From Mycobacterium sp. 852014-52450_SCH5900713 (lineage in GTDB: Bacteria > Actinomycetota > Actinomycetes > Mycobacteriales > Mycobacteriaceae), in NCBI RefSeq assembly GCF_001667075.1, contig NZ_LZIL01000061.1, forward strand, positions 1-64,000: a stretch of DNA of 64,000 nucleotides. The letters are read 5' to 3'. Positions 41,872 to 53,711 of this stretch are shown here, one piece after another. Within the stretch, counting starts at the first letter, position 1, and every line of letters starts with the position of its first letter. The notes beneath the pieces were generated by a model. It was not told where the DNA came from and made no database searches. It saw only the letters and a list, made by a program, of their open reading frames with translations. The translations under genes and the position numbers were made by a program.

Positions 41872-44067
41872 ATGACTGATCGCGTGTCGGCGGGGAACCT
41901 GCGCGTCGCCCGAGTGCTCTACGACTTCGTGAACAACGAGGCCCTGCCCGGCACCGACATCGACCCGGACAGCTTCTGGGCCGGAGTCGACAAAGTCGTC
42001 ACCGACCTCACGCCGAAGAACCGGGATCTGTTGAACCGCCGCGATGAGCTGCAGGCCCAGATCGACAAGTGGCACCGCCAACGCGTGATCGAGCCGTTCG
42101 ACGTCGAGGCGTACCGCCAGTTCATTACCGAAATCGGTTACCTGCTGCCCGAACCCGAGGATTTCACGATCACGACGTCCGGCGTCGATGACGAGATCAC
42201 CACGACCGCGGGACCGCAGCTGGTGGTGCCGGTGCTCAACGCCCGGTTCGCGCTCAACGCCGCGAACGCGCGCTGGGGCTCGCTCTACGACGCCCTGTAC
42301 GGCACCGACGTCATCCCCGAGAGCGACGGTGCCGAAAAGGGCACCAGCTACAACAAGATTCGCGGCGACAAGGTCATCGCCTATGCGCGCAACTTCCTCG
42401 ACCAGGCGGTCCCGCTGGAATCCGGGTCCTGGGCCGACGCGACGGGACTGGCCGTCGAGGACGGCCAGCTGAAGGTCGCGACCGCCGACGGATCCGTTGG
42501 CCTGGCCAGCCCGGAGAAGTTCGCCGGCTACACCGGCGAGCTCGGCTCCCCCGACTGGTCGGTGCTCCTGGTGAACCACGGTCTGCACATCGAGATCCTC
42601 GTCGACCCCGAGTCGTCGATCGGCAAGACCGACCGCGCCGGCATCAAGGACGTGATCCTGGAATCGGCCGTCACCACGATCATGGACTTCGAGGACTCGG
42701 TCGCCGCCGTCGATGCCGACGACAAGGTGCTGGGTTACCGCAACTGGCTGGGGCTGAACAAGGGCGATCTGTCCGAGGAGGTCGCCAAGGGCGGCGAGAC
42801 CTTCACCCGGGTGCTGAACCAGGACCGCACCTACACCACGCCCGACGGCGAGGGCGAGCTGACGCTGCCGGGCCGCAGCCTGTTGTTCGTCCGCAACGTC
42901 GGCCACCTGATGACCAACGACGCCATCGTCGACGCCGACGGTAACGAGGTGTTCGAGGGCATCATGGACGCGCTGTTCACCGGCCTGACGGCGATCCACG
43001 GGCTCAAGACCGGGGATGCGAACGGCCCGCTGGCCAACAGCCGCACCGGTTCCATCTACATCGTCAAGCCGAAGATGCACGGGCCCGACGAGGTCGCATT
43101 CACCTGCGAGCTGTTCAGCCGCGTCGAGGACGTCCTGGGCCTGCCGCAGGCCACCCTCAAGGTCGGCATCATGGACGAGGAGCGGCGGACCACCGTCAAC
43201 CTCAAGGCGTGCATCAAGGCCGCGGCCGACCGGGTGGTGTTCATCAACACCGGCTTCCTGGACCGCACCGGCGACGAGATCCACACGTCGATGGAGGCCG
43301 GTCCGATGATCCGCAAGGGTGCGATGAAGAACACCACCTGGATCAAGGCCTACGAGGACGCCAACGTCGACATCGGCCTGGCGGCCGGCTTCAAGGGCAA
43401 GGCGCAGATCGGCAAGGGCATGTGGGCGATGACCGAGCTGATGGCCGACATGGTCGAGCAGAAGATCGGCCAACCCAAGGCGGGCGCCACCACCGCGTGG
43501 GTGCCCTCGCCGACGGCCGCCACCCTGCACGCGATGCACTACCACTACGTCGATGTGGGCGCCGTGCAGGAGGAGCTGGCGGGCCAGAAGCGCACCAACA
43601 TCGACGAGTTGTTGACCGTCCCGCTGGCCAAGGAACTGGCTTGGGCCCCCGAGGAGATCCGCGAGGAGGTCGACAACAACTGCCAGTCCATCCTCGGCTA
43701 CGTGGTGCGCTGGGTCGCCCAGGGGGTCGGCTGCTCGAAGGTGCCCGACATTCACGACGTGGCGCTCATGGAAGACCGTGCCACGCTGCGGATTTCGAGT
43801 CAGCTGCTGGCCAACTGGCTACGCCACGGGGTGATCACCGAGGAGGACGTGCGGGCCAGCCTGGAGCGGATGGCGCCGCTGGTGGACGCGCAGAACGCCA
43901 AGGACGCGGCCTACCTGCCGATGGCGCCCAACTTCGATGACAGCATTGCGTTCCTGGCCGCCCAGGACTTGATCCTGACCGGGACGCAGCAGCCCAACGG
44001 CTACACCGAGCCGATCCTGCATCGCCGCCGGCGCGAAGTTAAGGCCCGCGCGACGCAATCAAATTGA
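41872..44067 (+). CDS. glcB: Malate synthase G
   Basis: A 731-residue enzyme condensing glyoxylate with acetyl-CoA to malate, the second step of the glyoxylate shunt used during growth on fatty acids. Family features: DSFWAGVDKVVTDLTPKN at the N-terminus, the Mg/glyoxylate segment MDFEDSVAAVDADDKVLGY with catalytic acidic residues, RSLLFVRNVGHLMTNDAIV, and the C-terminal helical plug with CSKVPDIHDVALMEDRATLR. Mtb GlcB is 741 residues and is also surface-exposed. GGAGGAG (41861-41867) precedes the ATG at 41872. The 280 bp upstream is free of genes and should hold its promoter. Confidence 0.96.
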   Translation: MTDRVSAGNLRVARVLYDFVNNEALPGTDIDPDSFWAGVDKVVTDLTPKNRDLLNRRDELQAQIDKWHRQRVIEPFDVEAYRQFITEIGYLLPEPEDFTITTSGVDDEITTTAGPQLVVPVLNARFALNAANARWGSLYDALYGTDVIPESDGAEKGTSYNKIRGDKVIAYARNFLDQAVPLESGSWADATGLAVEDGQLKVATADGSVGLASPEKFAGYTGELGSPDWSVLLVNHGLHIEILVDPESSIGKTDRAGIKDVILESAVTTIMDFEDSVAAVDADDKVLGYRNWLGLNKGDLSEEVAKGGETFTRVLNQDRTYTTPDGEGELTLPGRSLLFVRNVGHLMTNDAIVDADGNEVFEGIMDALFTGLTAIHGLKTGDANGPLANSRTGSIYIVKPKMHGPDEVAFTCELFSRVEDVLGLPQATLKVGIMDEERRTTVNLKACIKAAADRVVFINTGFLDRTGDEIHTSMEAGPMIRKGAMKNTTWIKAYEDANVDIGLAAGFKGKAQIGKGMWAMTELMADMVEQKIGQPKAGATTAWVPSPTAATLHAMHYHYVDVGAVQEELAGQKRTNIDELLTVPLAKELAWAPEEIREEVDNNCQSILGYVVRWVAQGVGCSKVPDIHDVALMEDRATLRISSQLLANWLRHGVITEEDVRASLERMAPLVDAQNAKDAAYLPMAPNFDDSIAFLAAQDLILTGTQQPNGYTEPILHRRRREVKARATQSN

Positions 44068-44175
44068 GCTCGTGCCTTAATCGGGCTCGCGGAGCATCGG
44101 TGCCGCTGACGACTAAGATCAGCGGCGGGTTCACAACAAGTCGGATGGATCGACGGAAAGGCGACGGACACCGCT

Positions 44176-46203
44176 ATGGGTAGGCACAGTTTGCCCGACC
44201 CTGGGGACTCCGTCGACGAGCCATACGAAAGTGGCGACACCGACGACCGTCGCCGGGACGCCGTCGGCGAGGACTACGCCGACGAGGGTGACTATCCGGT
44301 CGAGGACGACTTCGACGCCGAGGATGACCCCTACGCCGCCGAGGACGCGTTCGAGGCCGGCACCGCCGACGATTACCCGGAGTTCCCGGCGCGGCAGCCC
44401 GGGCCGCCGAGCGCGGAGCCGCCCGCCTCGTCGCCGTCACTGTTCGGCCGCGGCCACCGCGGCCTCGGCGATTGGCGGGGCGGCCATCGCAGCGAGGGCG
44501 GCCGCCGCGGAGTCAGCATCGGCGTGATCGTGGCCCTGGTCGCCGTCGTCGTGGTGGTGGGCAGTGTGATCCTGTGGAGCTTCTTCGGTGATGCGTTATC
44601 CAACCGCTCGCACCAGGCCGCCGGGCGTTGCGTGGGCGGTAAGGAGACGGTCGCCGTCGTCGCCGACCCGTCGATCGCCGACTCGGTGCAGCAGTTCGCG
44701 GAGACCTACAACTCCTCGGCCGGCCCCATCGGCGACCACTGCGTGGAGGTCAGCGTCAAACCGGCCGGCTCCGACGCGGTACTGAACGGCTTCATCGGCA
44801 AGTGGCCCGCCGAGCTGGGCGGGCAGCCGGCGTTGTGGATTCCGGGCAGCTCGGTCTCCGCCGCGCGGCTGGCCGGGGCCACGGCGCAGAAGACGATCAC
44901 CGACAGCCGCTCGCTGGTGACGTCGCCCGTGGTGCTCGCCGTCCGCCCGGAACTCCAGCGGGCGCTCGGCAACCAGAATTGGGGGGCGCTCCCGGGGCTG
45001 CAGACCAACCCGAACGGCTTGGCCGGCGTGAACCTGCCGGCCTGGGGGGCGCTGCGGCTGGCCCTGCCGATGACTGGCAATGGTGACGCGGCGTTCCTGG
45101 CCGGGGAAGCGGTGGCGGCCGCATCGGCACCTCCCGGCGCCCCGGCAACCCAGGGCACCGGCGCGGTGCGCGCCTTGCTGAGCGCGCAACCGAAGCTGGC
45201 GAACAACTCGCTGACCGAGGCGATGGACGCGCTGTTCGGACCCCCTGACGCGGCAACCGCCCCGGTGCATGCGGTGATCACGACCGAGCAGCAGCTGTTC
45301 CAGCGCGGCCAATCGTTGCCCGACGCGAAGGGCATGTTGGCCTCCTGGCTACCGTCCGGGCCGGCGCCGGTCGCCGACTACCCCACGGTGCTGCTCAGCG
45401 GCTCGTGGCTGACGCGGGACCAGACCTCGGCGGCCAGCGAGTTCGCCCGCTTCATGCACAAGCCCGACCAACTCGCCAAGCTGGCAAAGGCCGGCTTCCG
45501 GGTCAACGGCGTCAAGCCGCCGAGCAGCCCGGTCACCACATTCCCGGCGCTACCGGCGACGGTGTCGGTGGGTGACGACGCGATGCGCGCGACGCTGGCC
45601 GAGGCGATGGCCAGCCCGTCGAGCGGGCTGGCCGCGACCATCATGCTCGACCAGTCGATGCCCGGCCAGGAGGGCGGGAAGTCGCGCCTGGCGAACGTCA
45701 TCGCCGCACTGCAGGACAAGATCAGGGCGCTGCCACCCACCTCGGTGGTGGGGCTGTGGACGTTCGACGGCCACGAGGGACGTTCGGAGGTGGCCGGCGG
45801 GCCCCTGGGCGACCCCGTGAACGGCCAGCCGCGTTCGGCGGCGCTGACCGCAGCGTTGGACAAGCAGTACTCGTCGCCGGGCGGCGCCGTGTCGTTCACC
45901 ACGCTGCGCATGATCTACCAAGAGCTGCAGGCCAATTACCACCCGGGCCAGACCAACTCGATATTGGTCATCACGGCGGGTCCCCACACCGACCAGAGCC
46001 TGGACGGCCCCGGGTTGCAGGATTTCATCCGCAAGAGTGCGGACCCGGCCAAGCCCATCGCGGTGAACGTCATCGACTTCGGCGGCGACCCGGACCGCGC
46101 GACGTGGGAAGCGGTCGCCCAGCTCAGCGGTGGTGGCTACCAGAACCTCGCCACATCGGCGTCCCCGGACCTCGCCGCGGCCATGAACGCCTTCTTGAGC
46201 TGA
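44176..46203 (+). CDS. Membrane-anchored VWA-domain protein (Rv1836c-like)
   Basis: A 675-residue protein. Residues 1-112 are acidic and cytoplasmic (EDDFDAEDDPYAAEDAFEAG). A single helix spans about 113-137 (SIGVIVALVAVVVVVGSVIL). The extracytoplasmic part starts with a substrate-binding-protein-like region (ETVAVVADPSIADSVQQFAE; LWIPGSSVSAARLAGA), then a von Willebrand A domain from about 480. The metal site reads LDQSMPG, so the usual DxSxS lacks the second Ser; a later acidic strand is VNVIDFGGD. Function unknown; the domain set suggests an envelope adhesion or assembly factor. ATG 44176, 108 bp after glcB. Confidence 0.82.
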   Translation: MGRHSLPDPGDSVDEPYESGDTDDRRRDAVGEDYADEGDYPVEDDFDAEDDPYAAEDAFEAGTADDYPEFPARQPGPPSAEPPASSPSLFGRGHRGLGDWRGGHRSEGGRRGVSIGVIVALVAVVVVVGSVILWSFFGDALSNRSHQAAGRCVGGKETVAVVADPSIADSVQQFAETYNSSAGPIGDHCVEVSVKPAGSDAVLNGFIGKWPAELGGQPALWIPGSSVSAARLAGATAQKTITDSRSLVTSPVVLAVRPELQRALGNQNWGALPGLQTNPNGLAGVNLPAWGALRLALPMTGNGDAAFLAGEAVAAASAPPGAPATQGTGAVRALLSAQPKLANNSLTEAMDALFGPPDAATAPVHAVITTEQQLFQRGQSLPDAKGMLASWLPSGPAPVADYPTVLLSGSWLTRDQTSAASEFARFMHKPDQLAKLAKAGFRVNGVKPPSSPVTTFPALPATVSVGDDAMRATLAEAMASPSSGLAATIMLDQSMPGQEGGKSRLANVIAALQDKIRALPPTSVVGLWTFDGHEGRSEVAGGPLGDPVNGQPRSAALTAALDKQYSSPGGAVSFTTLRMIYQELQANYHPGQTNSILVITAGPHTDQSLDGPGLQDFIRKSADPAKPIAVNVIDFGGDPDRATWEAVAQLSGGGYQNLATSASPDLAAAMNAFLS

Positions 46204-46270
46204 GCGGGCCTGCGAGCGGGTGCCTGTCACACTCCGGGCCTAGCATCATGAGCGCTACCGAAGGAGCGCC

Positions 46271-47143
46271 ATGAGCATCGACTTCAGCCCGGACCCCCAG
46301 CTCTACCCGTTCGAGTCGCGCTGGTTCGACAGCTCGCAGGGGCGCATGCACTACATCGACGAGGGCCCCGCCGGTTTCGAAGGGCCGCCGATCCTGCTGT
46401 GCCACGGCAACCCGACCTGGAGCTTCCTCTATCGCAACATCGTCATCGCGCTGCGCGACAGATTCCGCTGCATCGCACCGGATTACCTCGGGTTCGGGCT
46501 CTCGGACCGGCCCGCGGCGTTCGGATACACCATCGAGGAGCACGCCCGGGTGGTCGGCGAGTTGGTCGACCACCTCGGCCTCGAGAGCTTCCTGACGATG
46601 GGCCAGGACTGGGGTGGGCCCATCAGCATGGCGGTCGCGGTGGAGCGCGCCGAGCGGGTGCGCGGCGTCATCCTGGGCAACACCTGGTTCTGGCCGACCG
46701 ACGAATTCACGACGAAGATGTTCAGCCGGGTGATGTCGAGTCCGCCGCTGCAATACGCGATCCTGCACCGCAATTTCTTCGTCGAGCGTCTGATCCCCGC
46801 CGGAACCGAGCACCGGCCGAGTGATGCGGTGATGCAGCACTACCGGGCGGTGCAACCCGGCCCCGAGGCCCGCAAAGGCGTCGCCGAGATGCCCAAGCAG
46901 ATCCTGGCCGCCGGACCCCTGCTGGCGCGGCTCGCCCGGGAAGTGCCGGCCAAGCTGGGCGCCAAACCCGCCCTGTTCGTTTGGGGCATGAAGGATTTCG
47001 CGTTCCGGCCCGGCCCCACCCTGCCGCGCATGCGCGCGACCTTTCCCGACCACGTCGTCGTCGAACTGCCCAATGCCAAGCACTTCATCCAGGAGGATGC
47101 ACCGGATCAGATCGCCGCGGCGATCATCGACCGCTTCGGCTGA
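46271..47143 (+). CDS. Haloalkane dehalogenase-family alpha/beta hydrolase (Rv1833c/DmbC-like)
   Basis: A 290-residue alpha/beta hydrolase. The oxyanion strand is LLCHGNPTWSFLYRNI; the nucleophile elbow MGQDWGGPISM carries Asp with the following Trp, as in haloalkane dehalogenases; the acid is likely Asp in GMKDFAF, and the catalytic His is in NAKHFIQED. It would hydrolyse halogenated alkanes to alcohols or act on another ester or epoxide. M. bovis DmbC is the studied relative. Start ATG 46271, preceded by GAAGGAGCGCC. It converges with gcvB, 15 bp apart. Rv1834 and Rv1835c of Mtb are absent next to it. Confidence 0.87.
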   Translation: MSIDFSPDPQLYPFESRWFDSSQGRMHYIDEGPAGFEGPPILLCHGNPTWSFLYRNIVIALRDRFRCIAPDYLGFGLSDRPAAFGYTIEEHARVVGELVDHLGLESFLTMGQDWGGPISMAVAVERAERVRGVILGNTWFWPTDEFTTKMFSRVMSSPPLQYAILHRNFFVERLIPAGTEHRPSDAVMQHYRAVQPGPEARKGVAEMPKQILAAGPLLARLAREVPAKLGAKPALFVWGMKDFAFRPGPTLPRMRATFPDHVVVELPNAKHFIQEDAPDQIAAAIIDRFG

Positions 47144-47158
47144 CCAACCCTGCGCGAC

Positions 47159-49996
<2,838 letters not shown>

Positions 49997-50032
49997 TGGC
50001 GAAACTCCTGGTGGCAGAGACGAAGCGTGCAA

Positions 50033-50057
50033 GGGAGAGGACTAGCGGTCCTCTCCC
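50033..50057 (-). terminator. Hairpin between glycine riboswitch and gcvB
   Basis: GGGAGAGGAC-TAGCG-GTCCTCTCCC, a perfect 10-bp stem immediately after the second aptamer. No U-tract follows. It lies 28 bases before the gcvB Shine-Dalgarno and is a candidate expression platform (terminator or spacer hairpin) of the riboswitch. Confidence 0.6.
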
Positions 50058-50276
50058 TCTGTCTTCACCCGTGCGCCGGGCGCCTGAGAGATTCGGCGCC
50101 CGCTGATGTCTGAGCGCCTTTCCCCATCGGCGGGTGCCGACCGCTAGGGTCGGCACCGCTTTCCAGAGGCATCGTTAACTCGGGCGGTCCGGGTGCCTGA
50201 GAGGTTAGCGGAGAGGTGTTGCTCCTTCGGCGTCCGTGGCTGGCCGTCACGGAACTCTCCCGCACGAGTGCGATGC
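50056..50276 (-). promoter_or_regulatory. Tandem glycine riboswitch (two aptamers) in the gcvB leader
   Basis: On the minus strand the glycine-aptamer landmarks occur twice. Aptamer 1 (about 50275-50176): GCGGGAGAG (50263-50255), CGCCGAAGGAGCAAC, CCTCTCAGGCACC and GGACCGCCCGAG. Aptamer 2 (about 50170-50056): CTCTGGAAAGCG, a long GC stem (GGTGCCGACC with its complement), CGCCGATGGGGAAAGGCG, TCTCTCAGGCGCC and GACAGAGG. A short linker joins them. The RNA binds glycine cooperatively and in this context should switch gcvB on when glycine is plentiful. Confidence 0.92.
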
Positions 50277-50283
50277 GGAGCCC

Positions 50284-50312
50284 AGTTTACCCGGTCGAGC
50301 GAGTGCGCTTAA
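50284..50312 (-). promoter_or_regulatory. Promoter of the gcvB leader
   Basis: On the minus strand TTAAGC (50312-50307), 17 bases, then the -10 TAAACT (50289-50284). The predicted start, about 50277, coincides with the 5' edge of the first aptamer. The -35 match is weak, and it overlaps the resR stop. Confidence 0.5.
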
Positions 50313-50914
50313 CCGATCTTGCGGTCACGGGTCTTGCGCCGGGACGCCAGCTCGTCTTCCGGGGCGGCGATCGATTCGCCGCCGTCGGCGCGCTCACCGG
50401 GGAAGTCGGCGATCACGCCGGTCAGCTCGCGCATTGCGCCCGACACGGCGATACCGAACACGCCCTGCCCGCCCTGCAGTAGGTCGACCACCTCTTCGGC
50501 GGAGGTGCATTCGTAAACCGTGGTGCCGTCGGAGAACAAGGTGATGTTGGCCAGATCCTGCACGCCGCGCTGGCGCAGGTGATCGACGGCAACCCGGATG
50601 TTGTGCAGCGAGATCCCGGTGTCGAGCAGCCGCTTGACGATCTTGAGAACCAGGATGTCCTTGAACGAGTAGAGCCGCTGGCTGCCCGAGCCCGCCGCGC
50701 TGCGGATCGACGGCACCACCAACGACGTGCGCGCCCAGTAGTCCAGCTGGCGGTAGGTGATTCCGGCGATCTGGCAGGCGCTGGGACCGCGGTACCCGAC
50801 CAGCTCGTCCGGTACGGAGTCGTCGGGAAATAGTCCGGGCTGCACGGGCACTTCCGGTGCGGCGGTCGGATGGTCAGCTAGGTCCAGCTGTTCTTGGCGT
50901 GGCTGCTCGCTCAC
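50309..50914 (-). CDS. resR: MerR-family regulator ResR (Rv1830-like)
   Basis: A 201-residue transcription factor with an N-terminal MerR-type winged helix: YRGPSACQIAGITYRQLDYW, SLVVPSIRSAAGSGSQRLYS, FKDILVLKIVKRLLDTGISL. The C-terminal part (ITLFSDGTTVYECTSAEEVV; GIAVSGAMRELTGVIADFPG) is a DUF-type effector domain. In Mtb the homologue (Rv1830, ResR/McdR) controls growth and division genes, and its mutations cause antibiotic resilience. GTG 50914 follows GAGGAAG; a GTG at 50977 would give 222 residues, nearer the annotated Mtb length but with a weak ribosome site. It lies between a DUF151 gene and the gcvB riboswitch. Confidence 0.85.
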   Translation of the reverse strand: MSEQPRQEQLDLADHPTAAPEVPVQPGLFPDDSVPDELVGYRGPSACQIAGITYRQLDYWARTSLVVPSIRSAAGSGSQRLYSFKDILVLKIVKRLLDTGISLHNIRVAVDHLRQRGVQDLANITLFSDGTTVYECTSAEEVVDLLQGGQGVFGIAVSGAMRELTGVIADFPGERADGGESIAAPEDELASRRKTRDRKIG

Positions 50915-51187
50915 GGTGCTTCCTCTCGCCGATCGCGCTTTCGTTTCCAGCTGCGTCACTGGCTGCGTCGCAGCCACGTTTGCTCAGGCCCGAGTGCTAG
51001 AGAGCTTACGCTGTTCGATAGCTACCGCGCCCTTAAGTCGTGATCAAAGTATGGCTGCCGTCGGGCCAAGTGAGGGCGCTATCCGCCAGGCGTGTCGACA
51101 TCCCGAGATCCACCCGTGATGTCGGTGTCCAGGGTAGTACCCGACTGCCGCGCCGCGCCAAGCCGCTCGGACGCTCCCGAAACCCGG

Positions 51188-51682
51188 CTAAGTGGCCTTG
51201 AAGTCGTCCGGAGACACGCTGTCGAGAAACTCCTTGAACTTCTCCACCTCGTCCTCGCGGACGGCGGTGCCCCCCTCTTCGTCGGTCTCGTCGGGGATGA
51301 GCAGGCCGGCCTGGGCCAGCACGGCCTCCTCGACGTAGATCGGAACACCGACGCGCAGCGCTATTGCCACCGAATCCGACGGCCGAGCCGACACGGTGAT
51401 GTTGCGGTCGAAGACCAGATCGGCGTAGAAGGTGCCCTCTTGCAGATCGACGATCCGCACCTCTTTCAGCGAATGACCAAGCGCGGCAATGACATCCCTG
51501 ATCAGATCGTGTGTCAGGGGGCGGGGCGGCTCGACGCCTTGCTGCTCGAGCGCGATGGCGGCAGCCTCCGATTGACCGATCCAGATCGGCAGGTATCGGT
51601 CGCCGTCGGTCTCGCGCAGTAACAGGACCGGCTGGTTCTGCGGCTGCTCAACGCGAATGCCGACAACACGAACTTCACCCAT
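51188..51682 (-). CDS. DUF151 bifunctional-nuclease-like protein (Rv1829-like)
   Basis: A 164-residue protein of the DUF151/BFN family. Motifs: VRVVGIRVEQPQNQPVLLLR, YLPIWIGQSEAAAIALEQQG, RPLTHDLIRDVIAALG, and ARPSDSVAIALRVGVPIYV, all typical. The C-terminal acidic tail is DEVEKFKEFLDSVSPDDF. Relatives have been described as nucleases, but the role is uncertain. ATG 51682 (MGEVRVVG) gives the Mtb length; the frame remains open to 51766. It lies in the conserved garA-Rv1828-Rv1829-resR block. Confidence 0.88.
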   Translation of the reverse strand: MGEVRVVGIRVEQPQNQPVLLLRETDGDRYLPIWIGQSEAAAIALEQQGVEPPRPLTHDLIRDVIAALGHSLKEVRIVDLQEGTFYADLVFDRNITVSARPSDSVAIALRVGVPIYVEEAVLAQAGLLIPDETDEEGGTAVREDEVEKFKEFLDSVSPDDFKAT

Positions 51683-51787
51683 TTGTGTCTGCCCTCCGCA
51701 TATGCTGCCGTGTCGGTTCTTGGCGCAACGACGACGCCGGATCGTCGCTATGCCGCTGAAAACCAAGCTATCGACGAAGTCTAGTCC

Positions 51788-52549
51788 TCAGCGATGCAGT
51801 ACGTCGCGAACGGCGGATTTGATCAGCGACGTGTGCAAGGTGATGGCGAGGGCCGCCACCTCACGCGCCAGGTCGTCGGCGCGATCGCGGGCGCCGGCCT
51901 TGTCGGCTTTGACTAGCGGCCCGGCGATTTGGGCGATCAGGTCGGATTGCCGGTCCGCTGCCGAGCGGAAAGCACGCAGATGCCGCGGCTCCACACCGTA
52001 TTCCGACAACGCTCGCGCGCATTGCAGGATGACCACGGCGTGTTCGTCGAAGAAGCCGCCCGGGCCGGTGGTGATCACGCCCGCCTTGAGCAGTGCCGTC
52101 AACAGGTCGTCGCCCACCCCGGAGCGCTCCAGCAGATCTTCACGACTCAGCCGGATGCTCGACGGCGCCACCGCCGCCGCGTCGGAACCGGCCCCGGAGC
52201 CCGGCTCGGCACTGGCCTCCCCAACTCCCGCCACCGACACCAGACGTGGCCCGGCGTAGGGCGAGCCGAAGGGCGGCAGTTCGCCGTCGGGCTGCGCGTC
52301 CAATTGCGACCGGATGACCTTGAGCGGTAGGTAGTGGTCGCGCTGCGCGGTCAGGATGAACCTCAACCGGGCACAGTCGTATGCGGTAAATCTCCGATAA
52401 CCCGACGCGGCGCGCTGCGGCGTCACCAGTCCTTCGGCCTCCAGGAAGCGAATCTTGGAGATCGTGACATCGGGAAAGTCCGGCCTCAACAGTTCCAGGA
52501 CCGCCCCAATCGACATCCCGGCCAGTGCCGGGCTATCGGGTGCGCTCAC
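51788..52549 (-). CDS. MerR-family regulator (Rv1828-like)
   Basis: A 253-residue MerR-type regulator. The winged helix is MSIGAVLELLRPDFPDVTIS, KIRFLEAEGLVTPQRAASGY, RRFTAYDCARLRFILTAQRD; a Ser/Ala/Gly-rich linker (about 115-135) leads to a helical C-terminal domain (LLTALLKAGVITTGPGGFFD; DLIAQIAGPLVKADKAGARD). Targets unknown. Start GTG 52549, sharing one base with the garA stop, so the two are translated together. Paralogue of resR. Confidence 0.88.
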   Translation of the reverse strand: MSAPDSPALAGMSIGAVLELLRPDFPDVTISKIRFLEAEGLVTPQRAASGYRRFTAYDCARLRFILTAQRDHYLPLKVIRSQLDAQPDGELPPFGSPYAGPRLVSVAGVGEASAEPGSGAGSDAAAVAPSSIRLSREDLLERSGVGDDLLTALLKAGVITTGPGGFFDEHAVVILQCARALSEYGVEPRHLRAFRSAADRQSDLIAQIAGPLVKADKAGARDRADDLAREVAALAITLHTSLIKSAVRDVLHR

Positions 52550-53031
52550 TAGCCTCCGGATCCTCCGTCCTCACCCTGCTTGGGCCCGGTCAAAAACACC
52601 AAGCGGAACTTGCCGATCTGTACCTCGTCGCCGTTGGCGAGCACCGCCGAGTCGACGGGCTCCCGGTTGACGTACGTGCCATTCAGGCTACCGACATCGA
52701 CCACGCTGAATTCGTTGTTTTCCAACCTGAATTCGGCGTGGCGGCGACTGACGGTGACGTCGTCCAGAAAGATGTCGCTGTCGGGATGCCGGCCGGCGGA
52801 GGTGATGGGCTGGTCGAGCAAGAAGCGCGACCCCGCGTTAGGCCCCCGTTTGACGACCAGCAGCGCGGAGCCTGCCGGGAGGCCTTCCACCCCGGAGACC
52901 GCGCTCTCGGTGCCCGCCTGCGCGGGAGCGTCCAGTTCATTGAGGAAGTCGGCACGAAAGACGGAAGTCGTCTCCACCGTGACTTCGTCAGAGGTCTGGT
53001 CTTGGGGACTTCCGGAGTCCATATCCGTCAC
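52549..53031 (-). CDS. garA: Glycogen accumulation regulator GarA (FHA protein)
   Basis: A 160-residue forkhead-associated protein that, unphosphorylated, inhibits 2-oxoglutarate decarboxylase/dehydrogenase and glutamate dehydrogenase and activates glutamate synthase. The N-terminal phospho-motif VETTSVF keeps Thr21 and Thr22, targets of PknG and PknB; the FHA domain (about 55-145) contains GRHPDSDIFLDD, VSRRHAEFRLENNEFSVVDV and GSLNGTYVNREPVDS. The very C-terminus is Gly-rich. GTG 53031 is preceded by GAGGAG. It starts a block with Rv1828 downstream. Confidence 0.95.
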   Translation of the reverse strand: MTDMDSGSPQDQTSDEVTVETTSVFRADFLNELDAPAQAGTESAVSGVEGLPAGSALLVVKRGPNAGSRFLLDQPITSAGRHPDSDIFLDDVTVSRRHAEFRLENNEFSVVDVGSLNGTYVNREPVDSAVLANGDEVQIGKFRLVFLTGPKQGEDGGSGG

Positions 53032-53283
53032 GCGCTGCTCCTCACTGGCCGCTGTGGCGTTGTCTGACCGGGCCGCTCGGCCGGCTGCTCACTGGGTTTT
53101 CTCGCCCGGTACTGCCGATTACAAGACTCGTGCGTTCAAGTGTCGATGTGTCGACGGTACCGCGCATAGGCCTGCAATGTGCCCCCCACCCGACGATCGG
53201 AAGACCGATTGCCCGCCTTCCCCCCGCCGGCCCGCCGCACCGCTCGCGTCGCCGCGCGGGGCTGGCAGGCACATTAGCAATCG

Positions 53284-53682
53284 TCATTCGGTCAGTGTTC
53301 CGCGGTAGGCCTCGGCGTCAAGCAGCGACGAAATGGCCGACTCCAGCGCGGCGACGTCCGGCACCTGCACGTCCAGCAGCCACCCGCCCCCGTAGGGCTC
53401 GGAGTTGACCAGCTGCGGGCTGCCTTCCAGATCGCCGTTGACCGCGGACACCGTGCCCGACACCGGGGCGTACAGATCCGAGACCGATTTCGTCGACTCG
53501 ACCTCGCCGAACGATTCACCCGCGGTCAGTTCGGTGCCCACCTCGGGCAGCTGAACAAAGACGACATCGCCCAGGGCCGACTGCGCAAAGTCGGTGATAC
53601 CGACGCGCACGGTGTCCTCACCGCTGCGGCGAACCCACTCGTGTTCGGCGGTGTAGTGCAGATCGGGCGGGATATCGCTCAC
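53284..53682 (-). CDS. gcvH: Glycine cleavage system H protein
   Basis: A 132-residue lipoyl carrier. The lipoylated Lys65 lies in GEVESTKSVSDLYAP; the flanking fold (YTAEHEWVRRS; LGDVVFVQLPEVG; SEPYGGGWLLDVQV) is complete. It carries the aminomethyl group from GcvB to GcvT. GTG 53682 with AGGA upstream gives the Mtb-like start SDIPPDLHY; the longer frame to 53715 overlaps the DUF881 gene. It is 29 bp after that gene and 252 bp before garA on the same strand. That 252-bp interval shows no gene. Confidence 0.95.
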   Translation of the reverse strand: MSDIPPDLHYTAEHEWVRRSGEDTVRVGITDFAQSALGDVVFVQLPEVGTELTAGESFGEVESTKSVSDLYAPVSGTVSAVNGDLEGSPQLVNSEPYGGGWLLDVQVPDVAALESAISSLLDAEAYRGTLTE

Positions 53683-53711
53683 AAGTCGTCCTGTTCGGTT
53701 GGGAGAATTGC

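Noticed and set aside
50065..50265. 66-codon frame upstream of gcvB
   Set aside because: It lies within the tandem glycine riboswitch; the conserved RNA elements explain the sequence.
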